From contig NZ_PJNW01000002.1 of NCBI RefSeq assembly GCF_002844595.1, positions 434,001-498,000 of the forward strand: DNA of 64,000 nucleotides, read 5' to 3'. The stretch comes from Pleomorphomonas diazotrophica (GTDB lineage: Bacteria > Pseudomonadota > Alphaproteobacteria > Rhizobiales > Pleomorphomonadaceae). Under the pieces are notes generated by a model. That model was given only the letters and a program-made list of their open reading frames with translations. It did not search any database and was not told the origin of the DNA. The first letter of the stretch is position 1; every line of letters starts with the position of its first letter. The translations under genes and the position numbers were made by a program. Positions 59,587-64,000 of the stretch are shown here, in pieces.

Positions 59587-60712
59587 TATGACGCAAGTCC
59601 TCGCAGAACCGGCGGCCGCCGTGCGCGGCACCAGCCTGTGGGCCATGGCCCGTCACCGCTTCCTGCGCAACAAGGCGGCCATGGCCAGCCTGTTCGTGCT
59701 GGTGATCGTGGCGGTGTTCAGCTTCGCCGGCACCTGGGTCTACCCGCACACCTATGACCAGATCTTCCCGTCCTATGTCGCGGTGCCGCCGTCGCTCGAT
59801 CCCTATCCGCGCGAGGATACGCTGCAGCAGGTGATGCAGACGGCGGTGGAGCGGGCGCGCCTCAAGCTCGACGCCTTCGATGCCGATGGTACGAGCTACA
59901 CGGCGCGCATCAGCTCCGAAAAGCCGGTGGACCCGCGCGCCACGCGCTATCTCGACAGGCCCGACGAGTTCGACGGCGCCGAGATCATATCGACGCTCAA
60001 CGACGGCAAGACCGTCGAGGTGAAGGGCAGGATCAACGGGCAGTATTTCCCGTTTGGGACCGACCGCAACGGCCGCGACCTCGTGCCGCGCATCATGGTC
60101 GGCGGGCAGGTGTCGCTTACCGTCGGCTTGCTTGCCACCTTCGTGTCGCTGATCATCGGCGTCACCTATGGCGCCGTGTCGGGCTACGTCGGCGGCCGCG
60201 TCGACAACGTGATGATGCGCTTCGTCGAAATCCTCTACTCGCTGCCGTTCATGTTCTTCGTGATCATGCTCGTCGTGTTCTTCGGCCGGCATTTCGTGCT
60301 GATCTTCGCGGCGATCGGCGCCATCGAATGGCTGGACATGGCGCGTATCGTCCGCGGACAGACGCTGTCGCTGAAACGACGGGAGTTCGTCGAGGCGGCG
60401 CATGCCATGGGGCTTTCCAACTGGCAGATCATCCGCCGGCACGTCATCCCCAACACCATCGGCCCCGTCGTGGTGTTCGTGACGGTGCTGGTGCCGAAGG
60501 TCATCCTGCTCGAGAGTTTCCTGAGCTTCCTGGGCCTCGGCGTTCAGGAACCGATGACCTCCTGGGGATCGCTGATCGCCGAGGGCACCACGGGCATGCA
60601 GGCGGTGCCGTGGCTGCTCATCTACCCGGCCATCTTCTTCGTGGTGACGCTGTTCGCCCTCAACTTCATCGGCGACGGCCTGCGCGACGCCCTTGATCCG
60701 AAGGACCGCTGA
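59579..60712 (+). CDS. oppC: Oligopeptide ABC transporter permease OppC, with large periplasmic insert
   Basis: A 377-residue permease, about 75 residues longer than E. coli OppC. After the first helix (MASLFVLVIVAVFSFAGTWVY) comes a hydrophilic loop of roughly 100 residues (PHTYDQIFPSYVAVPPSLD to PFGTDRNGRDL), then the usual helices and the EAA loop (ARIVRGQTLSLKRREFVEAAHA in pieces, with AMGLSNWQIIRRHVIPN). Coupled to oppB by overlap; the ATPase gene starts one base after its stop. Confidence 0.95.
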   Translation: MTDMTQVLAEPAAAVRGTSLWAMARHRFLRNKAAMASLFVLVIVAVFSFAGTWVYPHTYDQIFPSYVAVPPSLDPYPREDTLQQVMQTAVERARLKLDAFDADGTSYTARISSEKPVDPRATRYLDRPDEFDGAEIISTLNDGKTVEVKGRINGQYFPFGTDRNGRDLVPRIMVGGQVSLTVGLLATFVSLIIGVTYGAVSGYVGGRVDNVMMRFVEILYSLPFMFFVIMLVVFFGRHFVLIFAAIGAIEWLDMARIVRGQTLSLKRREFVEAAHAMGLSNWQIIRRHVIPNTIGPVVVFVTVLVPKVILLESFLSFLGLGVQEPMTSWGSLIAEGTTGMQAVPWLLIYPAIFFVVTLFALNFIGDGLRDALDPKDR

Positions 60713-60713
60713 C

Positions 60714-62306
60714 ATGGCCGATACGCTTCTCGATATCCGCGGGCTCAACGTCCGCTTTTCGACGCCGGCCGGTGACATTCACGCGGTGAAGGGCATCGAC
60801 CTCCAGGTGAGCAAGGGCGAAACGCTGGCCATCGTCGGCGAAAGCGGCTCGGGCAAGAGCCAGACCATGATGGCGGTCATGGGCTTGCTCGCCGCCAACG
60901 GCCGCGCCGAAGGCTCGGCCAAGTTCCAGGGCGAGGAGATGATCGGCCTGCCGCTCGGCAAGCTGAACCGAATCCGCGGCGCCAAGATCACCATGATCTT
61001 CCAGGAGCCGATGACCTCGCTCGATCCGCTCTACAAGATCGGCAAGCAGCTCGCCGAGCCGATGATGCGCCACCGCGGCCTCTCGGCCAAGGCGGCGCGG
61101 GCGAGAGCGATCGAGCTCCTGAAGCTCGTCAAGATCCCCGACCCGGAACGGCGCGTCGACAGCTATCCTTACGAGATGTCGGGCGGCCAGCGTCAGCGCG
61201 TGATGATCGCCATGGCGCTCGCCAACGATCCGGAGCTGCTGATCGCCGACGAGCCGACCACGGCCCTCGACGTGACGATCCAGGCGCAGATCCTGGAGCT
61301 GCTCGCCGAGCTGAAGCAGCGGATCGGCCTTGCCATCGTGTTCATCAGCCACGACCTCGGCATCGTCAGGCGATTCTCCGATCGGGTCGCGGTGATGCGG
61401 ACCGGTGAGGTGGTGGAGAGTGGGCCGGTGGCCGACATCTTCGCCAACCCGCAGCATCCCTACACCAAGATGCTGCTCGCCGCCGAGCCGACCGGCCGCA
61501 AGGCGCCGCCGGCCGACAACGCGCCGGTGCTGCTGGAAGGCCGGGACGTCGACGTGCGTTTCACCATGGGCGGCGGTTTCCTCAGCGGCAAGAAGCTCGA
61601 CATTCACGCCGTGGATCATGTCGACATCCGCCTCAAGGAAGGCCAGACGATCGGCATCGTCGGCGAGAGCGGCTCCGGCAAGTCGACGCTTGGGCGTGCG
61701 CTCCTGCGTCTCAACCACGGCACCGGCGCCATCCGCTTCGGCAGCGACGATATTTCCGAGGCGAGCCGCGAGGAGATGCGCCGCCACCGCCGGCAGATGC
61801 AGCTTGTCTTCCAGGATCCCTTCGGTTCGCTCAGCCCGCGCATGACCGCCGGCCAGATCGTCACCGAGGGCCTCTTGGTCCACGAGCCGCAGCTCAGCAA
61901 GTCGGACCGCGACCTCCGCGCCATCAAGGCCTTCATGGAAGTCGGCCTCGACCCGGCGACGCGGAACCGCTATCCGCACGAGTTCTCGGGCGGTCAGCGC
62001 CAGCGCATCGCCATCGCCCGCGCCATCATTCTGAAGCCGCAGGTGGTGGTGCTGGACGAGCCGACTTCGGCACTCGATCGTTCGGTGCAGAAGCAGATCG
62101 TCGAGCTGTTGCGCGACCTGCAGGCCAAGCACGACCTCAGCTATCTGTTCATCAGCCACGACCTCGCGGTGGTCAGGGCGCTGTCGGACTACATCGTCGT
62201 GATGAAGGGCGGCAAGATCGTCGAGGAAGGGGCGACCGACCAGATCTTCGACGCGCCGCGCGAGACCTATACCCGCGAGCTGATGGCCGCCGCCTTCGGC
62301 AAGTGA
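60714..62306 (+). CDS. Fused double ATPase of the oligopeptide ABC transporter (OppD-OppF)
   Basis: A 530-residue protein with two complete ABC modules. Module 1 (about 1-260): Walker [10 protein letters not shown], signature MSGGQRQR, Walker [13 protein letters not shown]. Module 2 (about 280-530): [29 protein letters not shown], and HDLAVV switch. The two correspond to OppD and OppF joined in one chain, as in the YejF/GsiA group. It ends the opp operon, which has a terminator at 62334. Confidence 0.95.
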   Translation: MADTLLDIRGLNVRFSTPAGDIHAVKGIDLQVSKGETLAIVGESGSGKSQTMMAVMGLLAANGRAEGSAKFQGEEMIGLPLGKLNRIRGAKITMIFQEPMTSLDPLYKIGKQLAEPMMRHRGLSAKAARARAIELLKLVKIPDPERRVDSYPYEMSGGQRQRVMIAMALANDPELLIADEPTTALDVTIQAQILELLAELKQRIGLAIVFISHDLGIVRRFSDRVAVMRTGEVVESGPVADIFANPQHPYTKMLLAAEPTGRKAPPADNAPVLLEGRDVDVRFTMGGGFLSGKKLDIHAVDHVDIRLKEGQTIGIVGESGSGKSTLGRALLRLNHGTGAIRFGSDDISEASREEMRRHRRQMQLVFQDPFGSLSPRMTAGQIVTEGLLVHEPQLSKSDRDLRAIKAFMEVGLDPATRNRYPHEFSGGQRQRIAIARAIILKPQVVVLDEPTSALDRSVQKQIVELLRDLQAKHDLSYLFISHDLAVVRALSDYIVVMKGGKIVEEGATDQIFDAPRETYTRELMAAAFGK

Positions 62307-62333
62307 GGGGCTGCGCATATCCTCAGAATCAGC

Positions 62334-62361
62334 AAGGCCGGGCTCAGTGCCCGGCCTTTTC
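62334..62361 (+). terminator. Intrinsic terminator after the opp operon
   Basis: 10-bp perfect stem AAGGCCGGGC/GCCCGGCCTT (62334-62343 and 62349-62358) with a 5-base loop and a short T run. It lies in the gap before the convergent prfC. Confidence 0.85.
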
Positions 62362-62395
62362 GTTCTGGCGATTGCTTCTTTTGGTCAGCCGTGGC

Positions 62396-64000
62396 TCACC
62401 CTTCGGCCGGTCGCGCCTGCGTTTCCTTGACGTCGGTGAAGCGGATCTTGGGCCACTTCTCCTTGATGTAGTTGAAGGCATAGCCGGAGGTGGCGAGCAG
62501 CACGGGGTCGCCGTCGACGTCCTCGGCCATGGCCGAGCGGTTGCCGTTCTGGAAGTCGATGACGTCCTGCCGTTCGCCATCCAGCCAGCGGGCCATGTTG
62601 TACTGGCTGACCTCGAAGCCGACCTCCAGGCCATATTCCTGGTCGAGCCGCCCCTGAAGCACGTCGAGCTGCAGCGCGCCGACGAAGCCGACCAGTGCCG
62701 GCGAGCCGTCGATCGGCCGGAAGACCTGCACGACGCCCTCCTCGGCGAGCTCCTGCAGGGCCTGTTTCAGCTTCTTGGCCTTCATGGCATCCTCGAGGCG
62801 GACGCGGCGCAGGATTTCCGGGGCGAAGCTGGGCACGCCGACGAAGGCGAGGTTCTCGCCCTCGGTCAGCGTGTCGCCGATGCGGAGCGTGCCATGGTTG
62901 GGAATGCCGACGACGTCGCCGGCCCAGGCCTCGTCAGCGATCTGCCGCTCCTGGGCGAAGAAGAACTGCGGCGCCGTGAGGCCGATGGTCTTCTGCGTCC
63001 GGACGTGCTTGACCTTCATGCCGCGATTGAGCTTGCCCGAGCAGAGGCGGACGAAGGCGATGCGGTCGCGGTGGTTGGGGTCCATGTTCGCCTGGATCTT
63101 GAAGACGAAGGCGCTCATCTTCGGCTCCTCCGCCTTGACCACGCGGGTGCTCGCCGCCTGATCGCGCGGCGGAGGGGCATAGGCGGCAAGGCCGTCCAGG
63201 ATGTCCTTGATGCCGAAGTTCCTGAGCGCGGAACCCCAGAAGACTGGCGTCAGATGCCCTTCACGGAAGGATTGGAGGTCGAAGGGGTTGGTGCCTTCGG
63301 CAGCGAGATCGATTCCTTCCCTGAGCTCGGTGAGATAACGCTGTTCCAGAAGTGCATCGAGCTTGTCGTCGCCGATCTCGTCGCGGTGATCGTCGCCCTT
63401 CTCGTTCATCAGGCGGGTCTGCCGGCGCTTCAGGTCATAGGTGCCGATGAAGTCCTTGCCCGAGCCGACCGGCCAGGTGATGGGCGCCGTGTCCAAGGCC
63501 AGCGTCTTCTCGATCTCATCCAGCGTCTCGAACGGATCGCGGGCCTCTCGGTCGAGCTTGTTGACGAAGGTGACGATCGGGATGTCGCGCATGCGGCAGA
63601 CCTCGAACAGCTTGCGCGTCCGATCCTCGATGCCCTTGGCGGCGTCGATCACCATGATGGCGCTGTCGACGGCGGTCAGCGTGCGATAGGTGTCCTCGGA
63701 GAAGTCTTCGTGGCCCGGCGTGTCCAAGAGATTGAAGACGTTGCCGCCGTACTCGAAGGTCATGACCGAGGTGACGACCGAGATGCCGCGATCACGCTCG
63801 ATCTTCATCCAGTCGGATCGGGTGCGGCGGTTCTCGCCACGGGCGCGCACCTGACCGGCCAACTGGATGGCGCCGCCGAACAGCAGCAGCTTCTCCGTCA
63901 GCGTCGTCTTGCCGGCGTCCGGGTGCGAGATGATGGCGAAGGTGCGCCGCCGCTCGATCTCGCGGTGAAGCCGCGCTTCGGCGGAGGAGGGGGATTCAAG
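62396..64000 (-). CDS. prfC: Peptide chain release factor 3 (5' end outside the window)
   Basis: GTPase that recycles RF1/RF2 after translation termination. The frame stays open from the stop at 62396 to the right edge, 535 codons, so only a few N-terminal residues are missing. The P-loop AIISHPDAGKTTLTEKLL lies between about 63890 and 63945, upstream of an in-frame TTG that should not be taken as the start. Other GTPase motifs are DTPGHEDFSEDTYR and FVNKLDREA; the C-terminal part (GFVGALQLDVLQGRLDQEYG) is typical RF3. Convergent with the opp operon. Confidence 0.97.
   Translation of the reverse strand, partial: LESPSSAEARLHREIERRRTFAIISHPDAGKTTLTEKLLLFGGAIQLAGQVRARGENRRTRSDWMKIERDRGISVVTSVMTFEYGGNVFNLLDTPGHEDFSEDTYRTLTAVDSAIMVIDAAKGIEDRTRKLFEVCRMRDIPIVTFVNKLDREARDPFETLDEIEKTLALDTAPITWPVGSGKDFIGTYDLKRRQTRLMNEKGDDHRDEIGDDKLDALLEQRYLTELREGIDLAAEGTNPFDLQSFREGHLTPVFWGSALRNFGIKDILDGLAAYAPPPRDQAASTRVVKAEEPKMSAFVFKIQANMDPNHRDRIAFVRLCSGKLNRGMKVKHVRTQKTIGLTAPQFFFAQERQIADEAWAGDVVGIPNHGTLRIGDTLTEGENLAFVGVPSFAPEILRRVRLEDAMKAKKLKQALQELAEEGVVQVFRPIDGSPALVGFVGALQLDVLQGRLDQEYGLEVGFEVSQYNMARWLDGERQDVIDFQNGNRSAMAEDVDGDPVLLATSGYAFNYIKEKWPKIRFTDVKETQARPAEG

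Noticed and set aside
60666-62318. 550-codon open frame opposite the fused ABC ATPase
   Set aside because: Antisense shadow of the double ATPase gene.
62396-63862. prfC starting at an in-frame TTG at 63862
   Set aside because: The P-loop lies upstream of this codon and the frame stays open to the edge, so the gene is simply cut by the window.

Overview
The window is high-GC chromosomal DNA of an alphaproteobacterium, most probably of the order Hyphomicrobiales (Rhizobiales). This is inferred from gene order and family content: pyrB-pyrC-plsY-dprA-topA, clpS-clpA, a NifU-like scaffold next to yidD, an EipB (DUF1849) envelope protein, psd-pssA, and an FMN riboswitch in front of a RibN-type transporter. 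The genus cannot be decided from the sequence alone. I saw no rRNA, tRNA, CRISPR array, insertion sequence, integrase or phage gene. This is a gene-dense core region rather than a genomic island.

Layout. Positions 1-7.6 kb hold a leftward block: the edge of a membrane protein, topA, dprA, plsY, a dihydroorotase homologue and pyrB; a small unknown gene sits on the opposite strand between topA and dprA. From 7.7 to 11.9 kb there are two tandem, closely related chemoreceptors. From 12.2 to 18.1 kb lie an AbrB-family membrane protein, pyruvate phosphate dikinase and a ygfZ/HD-hydrolase/tyrosine-phosphatase operon. From 18.3 to 31.2 kb lie an AsmA-like protein, a seven-helix PAS-GGDEF-EAL protein, tyrS, anmK, an unknown conserved protein, ispE with a TPR protein, and a membrane-anchored J-domain protein. 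From 31.3 to 36.3 kb lie a D,D-carboxypeptidase with a SPOR domain and clpS-clpA.

From 36.3 to 45.8 kb lie an alpha/beta hydrolase, a zinc-finger protein, an FAD monooxygenase, two MFS exporters, rpmG, eipB, a RidA homologue, a glycerophosphodiesterase, and a divergent qorB-like/HxlR pair. From 45.8 to 52.6 kb lie a HIT protein, a FemAB-like acetyltransferase, a PilZ protein, a His/Met/Cys-rich secreted protein with a membrane partner, hisI, folE, the NifU-like scaffold, yidD and a DHA2 exporter. From 52.8 to 62.4 kb lie the FMN riboswitch with ribN, psd-pssA, the allantoinase puuE, and an oligopeptide ABC transporter with a fused double ATPase. The window ends inside prfC (RF3), which runs off the right edge.

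Genes that probably work together: pyrB with the degenerate dihydroorotase (pyrimidine synthesis); clpS with clpA (N-degron proteolysis); psd with pssA (phosphatidylethanolamine synthesis); oppA-B-C-DF (peptide uptake); the chemoreceptor pair (amino-acid-type dCache sensing); and the GGDEF-EAL protein and the PilZ protein as two separate parts of cyclic-di-GMP signalling.

The points most worth a second look are the dihydroorotase homologue that has lost nearly all metal ligands, the sequence difference at the ligand motif between the two chemoreceptors, the FMN riboswitch with a possible hairpin over the ribN ribosome-binding site, and the small metal-binding-like secreted protein beside a DUF6803-like membrane protein. 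I found no convincing wholly new multi-gene system.
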